From Platerodrilus igneus (Eukaryota; Arthropoda; Insecta; Coleoptera; Lycidae): a DNA stretch of 64,000 nucleotides. Position numbers and translations under genes: made by a program. The stretch covers positions 3,059,001 to 3,123,000 of the forward strand of contig JARFIW010000942.1 of assembly GCA_036346225.1 (NCBI GenBank), read 5' to 3'. Below, one piece after another: positions 31,052 to 42,417 of this stretch. Every line of letters starts with the position of its first letter. The first letter of the stretch is position 1. Under the pieces are notes generated by a model. That model saw only the letters and a list, made by a program, of their open reading frames with translations, was not told the DNA's origin and did not search any database.

Positions 31052-33101
31052 AGAAACGGAAAAAGGCACTTTGACTTGGAGAAGCTAAAAGATAAAGATA
31101 TTCAAAAAAGATTCGAAAAAAAGTAAAATGACTTGCTGAAAGATATCGGGAAAATATCTGATACTAATGAAGTAGAAACAGAATGGAATAACATTAAATT
31201 CAACTTAGATATGGCAGCCAGAGATATTCTGGGGTATACACAAAAAGAAAATAAGAAACCATGGATAGCAAAGGCTATTCTGAGTTTAATAGAAGAAAGA
31301 CGAAAATACAAAAATAGATCAGACGAAACAGGAAAACAGAGATACAAAGTCATAAAATGGGAAACTATTCGCAAATGCAAAAAAGCTAAAGAACAATGGA
31401 TTGATGAAAAGTGTAAAGAGGTACAAACTAAGATGGAAATACGAAAGACAGACAAAGCATACAAATTAATTAGAATGAATTTTAGGGATATAAAACCATA
31501 TAGCAGAAATATAAGGGACGCGGGAGGAAACGTTATCATAGAAAATGTAAAGAAAGTAGCTAGATGGCAGGAATATATAGGGAATTTATATTCAAGAGAG
31601 GAATCAGACATTGAAAATGATAACTTAGGATATCCTATACTTAGAGATGAGTTTGAATTAACATTAAATGGTCTGAAAAATGGTAAGGCGCCGGGTATAT
31701 ATAAAGTGCAAGCAGAAACTCTAAAAGCCGCTGGACAAGCAGTAACAGAACGTCTCTTCCGACTTCTAAGCTATATCTATGAGACAGGCGAGATACCCAA
31801 AGATTTCAAACGTAACAACGTAGTAACTATACCAAAAAAAAGAGGTGCGGATAGATGTGAAAATTTTCGAACAATAATTTTGACAGCCAACTTTTCAATA
31901 ATATTAACTAGAATTGTACAAAGACGAATGGAAAAGCAAGCTGAAGAAATACTGGGAAAAGATCAATTTGGGTTTAGGCGTAACATGGGAACACGGGAGG
32001 TTATATTAGCTCTGAGGGTGATAATGGGGAAAACGATAGAGAAGGGGGAAAGCGTACATATAGGGTTTGTATATCTGGATAAAGCATTTGACAATGTAAA
32101 ATGGAAAAAATGTTCGAAATACTCAAAATGATTGGAATGAGTTTTAGGGATAGGCGGATAGTACATTGCTTATACAAAGAGCAAACAGCGGTAATAGAAT
32201 TAGAGCAAGAAAGTAGAGAAGTAAATATTAGGAAAGGAGTGAGACAGGAATGTGCCTTATCCCCATTAATTTTTAACTTGTACATAGAGGAGGCAATGAA
32301 TACTGTCAAATGCAGGAAGACATTTGGAATTAATATGCAGGGACAAAAGATTGATATGCTTACATTTGCAGATGATATAGTTGTATTAGCATCTAGCAAA
32401 GAAGAGTTAGAAGCTGCTTTTAATGAAATGGAAACAGTTCTAACGGAGAGATATGGTATTAAAATTAACAAAAATAAAACTAAAAATCTAGTATGCAAAG
32501 GAGGGGAAAATAAATCAAAAACAAGAATACAAATAGGTAACAAAAACTTACAAGAGGTTAAGGATTTCTGCTAGCTAGGAAGTCCAAATAACGCAAGATG
32601 GGAAAAGCACAAAAGATATAAAACAAATATTAGCACAAGGTCGTGCTACATTTAACAAGAAAAAGCAACTACTGTATTCAAAGACAACAAACATAGAAAC
32701 AAGGAAAAGATTGCTTAAAACGTATGTGTGGAGCACAGTATTGTATGGCTGTGATGCCTTTACAGTAGGAGAAACATACAAGTAGGAGGTAGAAGCCCTT
32801 GAAATGTGGTGCTACAGACGTATGATTAAGATATCATGGACACACAAAGTTAAGAACAGAGGTACTAGAAATGGTAGGGGAAGAAAGAAGTATGTGGAAA
32901 ACAGTAAAAAATAGGAGAGATTGGACGATAGACCACATACTAAGACATGAGTTAATAGTGCGGTATATATTAGAAGCAGACATAGGAAAAAAGGGAAGTA
33001 GAGGTAGACCTAGGTTAGACTACTGCACACAGATAGCGAAAGATGTAGATTGTAGAAATTTCAGGGTAATGTGTAGGCTAGCTCAGAATAGAAATCACTA
33101 G
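31052..33101 (+). pseudogene. RTE reverse transcriptase, copy B (frameshifted)
   Basis: Frames 31133-32131, 32101-32574 and 32871-33101 cover the linker, the RT and the C-terminus. Motifs in order: LKNGKAPGIYKVQAETLKAA, QFGFRRNMGTREVI, FVYLDKAFDNV, GVRQECALSPLIFNLYIEEA (Q-G changed to Q-E) and MLTFADDIVVLAS. The first two frames overlap by about 30 nt across a frameshift. The C-terminal tail is broken at 32572 (stop) and again near 32780 and 32860. Not functional. Confidence 0.8.
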
Positions 33102-34221
33102 AGATACGCTTCCAACCAGTCGCAAGATGTAAAAAATAATAACTGTACTTAATCATGGTGATTACTATAAACGGCTACAGACATTGGTTTTGCAATACTC
33201 TCAACTAATGTTAATTGTGCGAAAGGATTTACTGGAAAACATTATTACGGCAAATGTCTAAGTGTTGGGGGATCCTTGGCAGCTACAGGCTGCTTAACCC
33301 CCTTCACATACCACTGAATTTCGGTGAAATATGGCATATAATTAGAAAAGAATAGAAGGGAGTCGAGCTGTATATCGGCTGTTGTGAGAATTGCAGAGAA
33401 CTGTGTAGGCTAGCTCAGAACATAAGTAAGCTGAGGTACAAGTCCAACCAGTTTTAAGACGTAAAACACAATGACGAAAAAATAAGTTCTCTTAAATCTG
33501 ATTATTATTATTATGAACAACTACAGGTGTTGGTTGTGAAATATTTTTAACTAATGTTGATTGTGCGAAAGGATAAATTGGAAAAACTATTAATTTGAAA
33601 AAGGTTCAGGTGCTGGGGGAACTTGGCAGCCAAATGCTGCTTACTCCCCTTCACATGCAACTAAATATCAAGGAAATAGGATATATAACTGTAAAACAAT
33701 GGAAGGTGACCGAACTGTATCAAACAAGGAAGAAAAGCAGCTATGTTCAAAAACAACGAACATAGATACAAGAAGAGAACTGTTCAAAGCATAGTGTGAA
33801 GCACAGTACAGTACGTCTATGAAATAGGGGCAGTAGGAAAAGCAGACAGAAAGAGATAAAAGCCAACTGCAATGTTGTGCTTCAGATGTATGAGGATGGT
33901 AGCATGGACAGACTAAGTTAATAACAAATTGGTTGTAGAAATAGTAGAAGAATAAAGATATCTCTGGAAAACGAAAAAAATAGGAGAAATAGGAAGACAG
34001 GATACGTTCTAATGCATTTCTGGGGAATAGTACGGGATATATTACAAGCAGTGATAGGAAAAGAAAGGTACAAGTAGGCCGAGATCAGACTTTCGCACAC
34101 AGATAGTGATAGATGCAGATTGTGCAAATTTCGGGAAAATGTGTAGGTTGGTTCAGACTAGGAAACAATAAGGGTACGCCTCTAACCAGTTCTAGGACTG
34201 AAGACCTAATGATGATGATGA

Positions 34222-35041
34222 GCTGTTTTAGAGTTTTGTTTATTCCACGATGATTTGTTTTACTTTCGTGTTGGTTGCAAATTACGTCGTTGTTTCATCT
34301 GGGTCATCCAAATAATTAGTTTTTATGTGCATATTAAACAATCGGATATATGATTCTGAGAATCTTTGGTACAAATGTTCTGTTGTGAAATAAAAGTAAA
34401 TTTGTTTTTTCTCCGGGGTATATTTTTTTTAAAATTATGAATATTTGCTCGTTGTTGTCATCTTTCGTTATTTGAAATTGATATATTTTCCTATTGTCTA
34501 TTTGTGTACATTTTACCGGTTCGGGGTTGGTTAAAACTTCGGTAATTATAAATTAATTTGGTTTCGTAATTATCGCTTTATTTATAATTTTGATTACAGT
34601 TTTTGGTTCGTCATTTTGAGTAGAATGTATAGTTTCTATTTCTTCTGAGTATTCTTTCATCTCGATTTCGTAAATATTACCTACAACTAACTCTGTCTCT
34701 ATGGTGTTGAGTTGTATTCGGCTCAATGCGTCCGCATTATTGTTATACATTCCTTTCTTGTATATGATTTTGTAGTCGTATTCTTTTAATCTAATCCTCC
34801 ATCTCTGTAATTTCGAATTGGATTCTTTGAATTTACATAACCATACTAATGGTCTATGGTCTGTGTATATATACAATTTCCTTCCATAAAGATATGGCCT
34901 AAAATATTTTGTTGCCCAAATTATGGCTAATAATCCCTTTTCAATTGTACTATATTTTTGTTCTGTTTCATTTAATGTTCGTGATGCGTAGCTGATTAGT
35001 TTATCGCTATCTACTTTGCCTTGACTCAATACTACGCCCAA
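34222..35041 (-). pseudogene. 17.6-like gypsy RNase H and start of integrase
   Basis: The frame 35041-34553 reads [20 protein letters not shown], then [28 protein letters not shown] and NADALSRI. This is the RNase H of gypsy elements, with the T-D-H-x-P-L motif and the closing A-D-x-L-S-R. Beyond its stop the minus strand still codes for TEVLTNPEPVKCTQID and IYQFQITKDDNNEQIF, the linker towards the integrase. Everything further is missing, replaced by the 3' end of RTE copy B at 34221. RNase H removes the RNA template during reverse transcription. Confidence 0.85.
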
Positions 35042-36150
35042 AGCAACATTTAATGCGTCCGTTGTTAATATAAAGGGTTTTCAAAAGTCAGGGTACTCTA
35101 ACAAAGTGTGATTCGTAAGAATGCAATTAATTTTCTCTACTGCTTTAATAAATTCCGGTGTGTATTCGATTTTGTTACCTTTCTTTAAACAATTTGTTAG
35201 TGGTTTAGTTATTCGTGCATAACCTTTAATGAATTTTCTATAATATCCACTGACTCCTAAAATCCTTTTATTTCTTTGTTTGTTTTTGTAAAGGGTAGTT
35301 TAATACGGCATTTGTTTTGTGTGGGTTTGGGATAACACCTTGTGGCGTTATTATGTTTCCTAAGAATGCTACCTCTTTTTGCAAAAATTCATTCTTATCT
35401 ACTTGTGCTTTCAAGTGAGCTTTCCTTAAACGTTCAAAAACTTTTCTTAATCTCTCAATGTGTTCGTTGAGTGACGTTGAATATACAATTATGTCGTCAA
35501 GATACACAAGACATTTCTCGTTGTGTATTCCTCTCAAAATATTATGCATAACCCTCTGAAAAGTGGCGGGTGCGTTTTTTAAGCCAAACGGCATGCGTTT
35601 GTATTCATAGTGTCTTCTGGGTGTACTGAAAGCTGTTTTGATCATGTCTTTCTCGTCCATTTCCACTTTGCGGTATCCTGAGGCGAGGTCTAACGTCGAA
35701 AAATATTGACATTTTCCTAGCTTGTCCAATATTTCTGTGATATTTGGTAGTGGGTACTGATCGTCTACAGTCTTCTTGTTGAGTTTCCTGTAATCGATAA
35801 CCATTCGGTATTTGCGTTTGCCTAAGGCATCTAATTTCTTTGGTACAATTAGCATGGACTCTCCAATGCTGAGTTCGAATGCTGAATGATATCTTGATTT
35901 AATAAGTCTGCTACCTATCTATCTGATTCTTCCTGACTTGCTTGAGGTAGTCTATATGCTTTGGCGAAAATCGGTTTCTCGTCTGTTAATTGAATACCAT
36001 GTTTGATTGGGTTGGTAAAAGTTAAAGGTACTCCTTCACAGTGGAATATATCTCGGTATTCAAAACATAAACTTTTAATTGATCTTTTGCTAAGGCTATA
36101 TTCGCAATAAATTGGTGTAGTGTTGTTTTGTGTGCCGTTTTTTAAAAGGT
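35042..36150 (-). pseudogene. 17.6-like gypsy reverse transcriptase
   Basis: The main frame (35855-35268) has [65 protein letters not shown] and the catalytic [12 protein letters not shown] (Y-L-D-D). All are hallmarks of Ty3/gypsy RT of the 17.6/297 type. The N-terminal part lies in other frames up to 36060: EYRDIFHCEGVPLTF, and KPIFAKAYRLPQASQEE, followed by a stop at about 35914. The frame also breaks at 35268. Catalytic residues are kept, so disruption may be fairly recent. Confidence 0.87.
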
Positions 36151-36260
36151 TTTCTTTCTACAAAACTTGAATAATGTTTCTGCACGGTTTTGAGGCTAAG
36201 AAAAGTTTTTGAAGATCCTGTTTCGATTAATAATTTAATTTCAGCATGTGGCATTTCTAT
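36151..36260 (-). pseudogene. 17.6-like gypsy aspartic protease fragment
   Basis: The minus strand near 36250-36190 reads MPHAEIKLLIETGSSKTFLS. This is the flap-proximal start of the retropepsin with the active site as E-T-G-S. Asp is expected, and its change to Glu should inactivate the enzyme. The sister fragment at 1-60 has D-I-G-S. Retropepsin would cleave the gag-pol polyprotein. Confidence 0.6.
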
Positions 36261-36298
36261 TTAGGGTAAAATGTGTTGATTAATATTGTTTAAGTTTA

Positions 36299-36622
36299 TT
36301 ACGTCTGATCGTATTTGGTTCTGTCCAACTGAAAATTTGAGTACGCATTTTCTTCATTGTCCTCTTCGCAATTTTCGTAAGGGTTGTTACGTTCGTAGTT
36401 TTCTGAGTAATTGGCCCCATCGTCTCTACTTGGATTTACATAATTACCTGTGTCTTTGGGTATAGTTTGGTTGTTGAAATCTTCTACTTCTTGGTGAAAC
36501 CGTTTTTGTGTACAGTCGGGTCTAATTTGAAATGTTTTAGTGTTCTGTCTGGTGTTACCAGATGAAGTATCCATAGGGGTTGATTTGTAATAATTATTGT
36601 GGTTGTTGTTGTTGTTCGTCAT
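36299..36622 (-). pseudogene. Gypsy gag C-terminal region
   Basis: 107 codons starting MTNNNNNHNNYYKSTPMDTS. It is low-complexity, rich in Asn, Asp, Glu and Tyr, and ends in an acidic stretch (ENCEEDNEENAY). No CCHC knuckle is visible. It matches the fragment at 1-355. Between it and the capsid ORF (36623-36894) the frame is lost. Confidence 0.65.
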
Positions 36623-36894
36623 GGGTGCGTTTCTGCTAGAATTTACGCCGAATGTTTGCCACGTTCGATTTGCGTTCTGATTAAACTTGAGTGTAAATGT
36701 AGGTTTGGGAAATTGTCGAAATTGATTATTGAAATTTGTATTATTTTTTTTTATTATTAATTCCCGATTGATTTATTGGTGTTTAAGTGATGCAAATTTG
36801 GATAGTGTCGGTATTTGTTTTGTTGCCTGTATAGTTTTAATTGGTAGGTAATATTTGTTAACGTTAGGGTTGTAAATCCTGATTCTACAATACA

Positions 36895-37275
36895 TTACGT
36901 ACATTCTATAATTAAGTTTATCGCCTCTTCTAAGTTTTGGGGATTTCTAAATCTTATTTTGTGCGATAAGCGCTCGAGTAGCGCGTTTATATACGTATCT
37001 AAAGCCATTTTGCGGTACATTTGAGTTTTAATTAAACGTACGTTAGGATCCGGTTCTTCAAATTTCAGTTTGGTTAGAATTAAACTTCTGACGTCTTGAC
37101 GTCGCATATCAAATTGATATGGTGATTGATTATTTTCCATTCTTAAATTCAATAAGTCTTTCATAAGGCATTTGATATTGCGCTGGTCGCCGAAATACGC
37201 GATCAATATCCTTTTATAGTCCTCCCAGTCAGTTAAGTCATCTCTATTTGCTGTCAATGTTAAAGCTCTGTCCAA
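36895..37275 (-). pseudogene. Gypsy gag capsid region
   Basis: 126 codons: DDLTDWEDYKRILIAYFGDQ, then LMKDLLNLRMENNQSPYQF and LIKTQMYRKMALDTYINALL. These are the capsid helices of 17.6/297-type gag (W-E-x-y-K-x-x-L...Y-F-G-D). The real start probably lies further upstream (37276-37415) in another frame. It lies just downstream of the primer-binding site, as expected. Confidence 0.75.
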
Positions 37276-37420
37276 TAAAGAAGTTCCATTAGCCTTCCTT
37301 CTGTATTGGATTCGGTCGATTCTGCCCTTCGTCCAATCTTTGTGTTCTGTTTCAGTAAAGAATTGAAATTTACGGTTACTAGTTCTTCGATTATGAAATC
37401 GTTAGTGTCCTTCTGGAATC

Positions 37421-37436
37421 CGTTCCGACTGCGCCA
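37421..37436 (-). other. Primer-binding site of the 17.6-like gypsy element
   Basis: On the minus strand TGGCGCAGTCGGAACG follows the LTR end. TGGCGCAGTCGG is the leader found at the primer-binding site of many gypsy elements primed by a serine tRNA. Its position immediately upstream of gag supports the call. Confidence 0.65.
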
Positions 37437-37900
37437 GAAAGATTTTGGGCCTTAGGGAGCTTTTTTTAAAATACATTTATTTCAAAAACACTTCTATCAA
37501 ATTTATTTTAATACAGTAATTATAAAAATGGTTTATTTCTTGTGTAAGAACTTGTAGGTTATGTTCATTAACGTGACTTAATTTAGTTGACATGAAATAA
37601 TCAAAGTTAATATTTTAACAATTAATAATTATCAATGAATAGCTTTAACTACCAACAACGTTAAAGTTATGAAGTTCGAAGACTGACTGGCGATCAGGGG
37701 CTCCTTACAGTATTTATGAAGCCTTTGGTCTCACTTTATTTTGTGGGAAAGTGCAGATCTTGCTATCTGCAGTTTCTTGATACTCGTACAATGTCGTATT
37801 CTAAGTAATTTTAATTAAGTCTGTTTTTTTGCAGTTCATTATTTCTGCACCTGCAGAAGCAGGTTGCGTCTAGGATACAAAGGAGTTCTTTCCTTTCTTA
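37437..37900 (-). repeat. Probable 5' LTR of the 17.6-like gypsy element
   Basis: The sequence upstream of the primer-binding site on the minus strand has LTR-like features. A CATAAATA box lies near 37712-37719, a TCAGTC initiator near 37682-37687 about 30 bp downstream, and an AATAAA in 'gaaataaatg' near 37475-37482. The partner 3' LTR is missing, because the element is cut off at 34222. The outer boundary cannot be fixed, and the right end given is a guess. Confidence 0.5.
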
Positions 37901-38394
37901 TTTCTGGCATGAACGCTGATTAACCTTTAATTATAACCTTTATTTAATACAATGTAACATGCTATCGCAAAGACATAATATTTACATTTATTCTTATATG
38001 TATTTTTAATATGTGGGATATGTAACTAGCGACCTTGTCAATTTCGGCATTGTTTAACTGGTTTATACGTTTTGAATTCATTCGCATCTGTTACAGTCAA
38101 GTATAATGATGTACTCCAAGGTACTCAGATTGAACTTGCGTTTGGCATTAGTGCCCCGTGGTTAAGAAATCCTATTTAAGCGAACACGAACAGTGGCGTA
38201 CCTAGAACTTTTGCCGAACGGGGCGGTCTCCAATTTGCCGCCCTTCCTATGTCAATCAAATAGTAATTTTTATAAATTAATAAACATAAATAAATAATTG
38301 TATTTGAGACAAATTATAGATGGGAGAACCTTTTTACCATTAGATGCCCTATTTAAATTAGGCAGTAATAAAACAGACTGCATAAGTCGTCATC
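37901..38394. other. No recognised feature
   Basis: AT-rich sequence between the gypsy LTR and RTE copy C. Nothing recognised. Confidence 0.35.
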
Positions 38395-39140
38395 ATCATT
38401 AGGTCTTCAGTCCTAGAACTGGTTAGACGCGTACTATCATTGTTCCCTATTCTGAACTAACCTACAGATTTCCCTGAAATATGCACAGTTTGCATCTATA
38501 ACTGTCTGATCTAGGTCTACATCTACCTCTTTTTTCTCTCTGCTTGTAAAATATCACATACTATTCCCCAAAAATGCCTTAGAACGTATTCCACCCTACT
38601 ATTTCTCTTTTTCCTCAGATATCCTTGTTCCCTACTCTTTCTGTAACTTATTTGTTATTATCTTTGTCTGTCCATGTTATCGTCCTCATACATCTGAAGC
38701 ACATCATTTCAAAAGGCTGCTACCGTTTTTCTGTCTTCGTTTCAGACTTCCCGTATTTCATAGGCATACTGTGCTGTGCTCCACACATATGCTTTCAACA
38801 ATTGTCTTCTTATTCGGTTTGTTGTCTTTCCTCATAGGCGATGTTCTTTCTTGTTAGATGCAGTTCGATCACTTTCTATTGTTTTACAGTTATATGCCCT
38901 ATTTCTCCGACCTTCAATGGTTGTGAAGGGAGGTAAGCAGTCTGTGGCTGCCAAGTTCTCTCAACACTTAACCATTTGGCGATTTAATATATTTTCCAAT
39001 TTATCTTTTCGCACAGTCAACATTAGTTGCAGGCATTTCGTAGCCATTAGGTTTTCCATCTCAAAACTGGTTGGACACGTACCTGCACTTATTTATATTC
39101 TGAGCTAGCCTACAGAGTTCCCTGAAATTCTCACACAGCC

Positions 39141-39151
39141 TGTGTATTCAG
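39141..39151. repeat. Target duplication, left copy, of the nested insertion
   Basis: TGTGTATTCAG, repeated exactly at 40153-40163. Copies A and B have a single related sequence at the same place in the element ('aatacagctcg' and its complement), confirming an unoccupied site. Confidence 0.85.
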
Positions 39152-39204
39152 GTTAATCTTCTTTGGGAATTAAACCACTCATAGTTTTTAAAATAAACTT
39201 TATT

Positions 39205-39240
39205 TACGTTTCGATCCATGACCTAGGATCGTTGTCATAA
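39205..39240 (-). ncRNA. Degenerate hammerhead-ribozyme-like motif
   Basis: Minus strand: TGACAA, then the stem GATCC/GGATC with a short loop, then GAAAC. The canonical first box CUGANGA is altered (TGACAA), so self-cleavage is doubtful. Compare the better preserved motif at 54209-54245. Confidence 0.35.
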
Positions 39241-39644
39241 TAATAATAAAAACTTCAACTTTGACATTTATGACATAAATTGAAGGTGACTTTGATTTAT
39301 TGATGTTTGAAATATTTGGTTTGAGTATACTAAGCAAAAATTTTTAAAGTTTAACAGAATGATTGCCTTCAATTTGTGTTGCGACCTGGGATCGGCTTTC
39401 TTTAGGTAGCCAATACGCTTAACGTGAAATCAGCTGATTAATTTTTATTGGCGTATTTTATATAAATTCAATAACTTGGAATTGGAAAACATTTTTAACA
39501 TGTTTCTATTTATACAATTGAGAGGATGGTTATTAAAGAAGTGTGCGATTGCATTATTGAAAAGCTTAAGTAGTCGTTTTTTTATATTTATTTTGAGGGG
39601 GAAAATTCATTATGATTTAACTTACCTCTTTGGTAGATTTTAAC

Positions 39645-39854
39645 ATGGTTCTGAGGCGACTCTATGGCGCGTTTACACTTGTCAGATACCAATGTTGTTC
39701 TATGAAGATTGTATATGGATCTGAGGCGACCCTATGGCGGGTTTACACTTGTCAGATACCAATACTGTTCAACGGAGATTGTATATGGTTTTAAGGTAAC
39801 CTTATTGTGGATTTATACTTGTCAGATCCCAATGCTGTTTTACAAGGATTGTTA
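39645..39854. repeat. Tandem repeat, 70-bp unit, three copies
   Basis: Units at 39645-39714, 39715-39784 and 39785-39854, each beginning ATGG(T/A)T(C/T)T(G/A)AGG and containing TTTACACTTGTCAGATACCA. The period is exactly 70 bp. Units 1 and 2 are more alike than unit 3. Lies within the nested insertion. Confidence 0.9.
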
Positions 39855-40152
39855 ATATGCGTATTTTTATGTAATTAGTTATTTTATGTATAAATAGAAA
39901 TCATGTATGTAGGCTGTATTTCATGTTAATATTGCAAGGAAAACCCAGGAAAAACTTGCAATGCTACCTAGATATTGTGGGCATTTGGTTTTCATTTGTT
40001 ATTTCTTTTAGTAATGTAATCCATTGTTTACTGAAAGTCACGGATTCGTTTGCAACTCAGTTATTTTTATATAGGGTTATATAAGCAGCTACTTTGATTT
40101 TGCGTTTTTGGTGGTTTTCTTCTTTTTCTTCTTTTCTTCTTTTCAGGGAGTA

Positions 40153-40163
40153 TGTGTATTCAG
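40153..40163. repeat. Target duplication, right copy, of the nested insertion
   Basis: Exact TGTGTATTCAG match to 39141-39151. Confidence 0.85.
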
Positions 40164-40486
40164 CTCGTTCCCTTTCTATTGTTTTCTAATTTTATACCCT
40201 ATTTTACCGAGATTCAGTGAAGGAGGTTAAGCAACCTGTGGCTACCAAGATTCCCCAACACTTAGACATTTGCCAAAATAATGGTTTTCCAGTAAATCCT
40301 TTCACACACTTAACATTATTCGAGAATATTGCCCAACCAATTCTTGTAGTTACTTATAATAATCATCATGTTTAAGCACAGTTATCTTTTCGTCATTAGT
40401 TTATCCATCTTGTGATTGGTTGGATGCGTACCTCCATTGATTTCTATTCTGGGCTAGCCTACACATCTCCCTGAAACCTCTACAGC

Positions 40487-41830
40487 CTACATCTTTACTA
40501 TCTGTGTGCAGTAGTCTAATCTAGGTCTGCCTCTTCTTCTCTTTTTTCCTATCTCTGCTTCTAAAATATTCCGCACTATTCCCTCATGCCGTAGTATGTG
40601 GCCTATCATCCTATCTCTCCTATTTTTTACCGTTTTCCACATATTTCTTTCTTCCCCTACCATTTTTAGTACCTCTTCGTTCTTAACTTTGTCTGTCCAT
40701 GATATCTTCATCATACGCCTGTAACACCACATTTCAAAGGCTTCTACCTTTTTCTTGTCCACTTCTCCTACTGTCCAGGCATCACAGCCGTACAGTGCTG
40801 TGCTCCACACATATGTTTTAAGCAATCTTTTTCTTGTTTCTATGTTTGTGGTCTTTGAGCACAGTAGTTGCTTTTGCTTGTTAAATGTAGCACGACCTTG
40901 TGCTAATCTTTGTTTTATATCTTTTGTGCTTTTCCCATCTTGCTTTATTTGGCTTCCTAGGTAGCAGAAATCCTTAACCTCTTGTAAGTTCGTGTTAAAT
41001 ACTTGTATTCTTGTTTTTGATTTATTTTTCCCACCTTTGCAAACTAGAACTTTAGTTTTAGTTTTGTTAATTTTCATACCGTATCTCTCTGTTAGAACCG
41101 TTTCCATTTCATTAAGAGCAGCTTCTAACTCTTCCTTGCTAGACGCTAATACCGCTATATCATCTGCAAATCTAAGCATATCAATTTTTTGTCCCTGCAT
41201 AGTAATTGCAAATGTCTTCCTGCATTTGACAGTATTCATTGCCTCTTCTATGTACAAGTTAAAAATCAATGGGGATAGGGCACATCCCTGTCTCACCCCT
41301 TTCCTAATGTTTACTTCTCTACGTTCCTGCTCTAATTCTATTACTGCTGTTTGCTCTTTGTATAAGCTATGTACTATTCGTCTATCCCTATAACTCATTC
41401 CAATCTTTTTTAGTATTTCAAACATTTGTTTCCAATTTACATTGTCGAATGCTTTTTCCAGATCTACAAACCCTATATACATGCTTTCCCCTTTTTCTAT
41501 TGTTTTCTCCATTATCACTCTCAGAGCTAAAATAGCCTCCCGTGTTCCCCTGTTTCGCCTAAACCCAAATTGGTCTTCTCCTAGTATTTCTTCAGCTCGT
41601 TTTTCCATTCGTCTTTGCACAATTCTAGTTAATATTTTTGACACGTGTGCCGTCAAACTTTTTGTTCGAAAATTTTCACATCTATCTGCGCCTTTCTTTT
41701 TTGGTATAGTTACTATGATGCTACGTTTGAAATCTTTTGGTATCTCGCCTGTCTCATACATATAGCTTACAAGTTGGAAGAGACGTTCTGTTACTGCTTG
41801 TCCAGCGGCTTTTAGAGTTTCTGCTTGCAT
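40487..41830 (-). CDS. RTE reverse transcriptase, copy C
   Basis: A 447-codon open frame. Motifs in order: MYETGEIPKDFKRSIIVTIP, RIVQRRMEKRAEEILGEDQF, GFRRNRGTREAILAL, YIGFVDLEKAFDNVNW (first catalytic Asp), GVRQGCALSPLIFNLYIEEA, MLRFADDIAVLAS (catalytic D-D), and a C-terminal region with RRMMKISWTDKVKNEEVLKM and RRRGRPRLDYC. RT catalytic boxes are intact. The enzyme performs target-primed reverse transcription together with the endonuclease encoded upstream. It overlaps the upstream linker frame by 19 nt, so a single frameshift separates them in what should be one protein. Confidence 0.85.
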   Translation of the reverse strand: MQAETLKAAGQAVTERLFQLVSYMYETGEIPKDFKRSIIVTIPKKKGADRCENFRTKSLTAHVSKILTRIVQRRMEKRAEEILGEDQFGFRRNRGTREAILALRVIMEKTIEKGESMYIGFVDLEKAFDNVNWKQMFEILKKIGMSYRDRRIVHSLYKEQTAVIELEQERREVNIRKGVRQGCALSPLIFNLYIEEAMNTVKCRKTFAITMQGQKIDMLRFADDIAVLASSKEELEAALNEMETVLTERYGMKINKTKTKVLVCKGGKNKSKTRIQVFNTNLQEVKDFCYLGSQIKQDGKSTKDIKQRLAQGRATFNKQKQLLCSKTTNIETRKRLLKTYVWSTALYGCDAWTVGEVDKKKVEAFEMWCYRRMMKISWTDKVKNEEVLKMVGEERNMWKTVKNRRDRMIGHILRHEGIVRNILEAEIGKKRRRGRPRLDYCTQIVKM

Positions 41831-42417
41831 CTTATCTGTACCCGGCGCCTTACCATTTTCAGACTCTTTAATGCTAATTCAAACTCGTCTCGAAGTATAG
41901 GATATCCCAAGTCATCCTTTTCAATGTCTGATTCCTGTTCTAATGCAGTTAGTTCCTCTCCTGCATATAAATTCCCTATATATTCTTGCCATCTACTCAC
42001 TTTCTCTACGTTTTCTATAGTGACGTTTCCTTGTGCGTCCCTTATATTTTTGCTATACGGTTTTATATCCCTAAAATTCATTCTAATTAATTTGTATGCT
42101 TCGTCTGTCTTTCCTATTTCCATCTTAGTTTGTACTTCTTTGCACTTTTCATCAATCCATTGTTCTTTAGCTTTCCTGCATTTTCGAATAATTTCCCATT
42201 TTATGGCTTTGTATCTCTGTTTTCCTGTTTCGTCTGATTTATTTTTGTATTTTCGTCTTTCTTCTATTAAATTCACGATATCCTTTGTTATCCATGGTTT
42301 CTTATTTTCTTTTTGTGTAAACCCCAAAATATCTCTGGCCGCCATGTCTAGGCTGGATTTAATGTTATTCCAGTCTGTTTCTACTTCCTTAGTTTCAAAT
42401 ATTTTCCCCGATATCAT
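41812..42417 (-). pseudogene. RTE linker between endonuclease and RT, copy C
   Basis: 201 codons containing DMAARDILGFTQKENKKPWI, KDIVNLIEERRKYKNKSDET, KEVQTKMEIGKTDEAYKLIR and VSRWQEYIGNLYAGEE. This is the region joining endonuclease and RT in RTE proteins. It ends DEFELALKSLKMVRRRVQIR, where the frame should go on as a GKAPG-type RT motif (compare copy B), so a frameshift lies near 41840-41860. It overlaps the endonuclease frame at 42395-42417. Confidence 0.8.

Larger units (their letters stand above)
30541..34221 (+). mobile_element. RTE-type LINE, copy B (5'-truncated)
   Basis: Plus-strand copy of the same family as copies A and C. It starts inside the endonuclease at 'aaaagaacgaaagagtac' and runs through the RT to the family's long 3' region, ending in an (ATG)n tail at about 34208-34221. 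5' truncation is usual for LINEs. I found no clear target duplication. Left flank is a tandem repeat and right flank is a gypsy integrase remnant, so a deletion or recombination may have followed insertion. The 3' region (33110-34221) holds the same duplicated ORF-end modules as copy A. Confidence 0.85.
39152..40152 (-). mobile_element. 1-kb non-coding insertion with hammerhead-like motif and 70-bp triplication
   Basis: A 1001-bp insertion inside RTE copy C, flanked by an 11-bp duplication. It has no terminal inverted repeats and no coding frame. On the minus strand, near its far end, 39240-39205 reads TGACAACGATCC...GGATCGAAACG. This resembles the stem II and GAAAC part of the hammerhead motifs carried by Penelope-like retroelements, although the first core box is degenerate. 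One edge is a (TTCTT)n-like pyrimidine tract. I infer a non-autonomous Penelope-related element; another class is possible. Confidence 0.55.
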
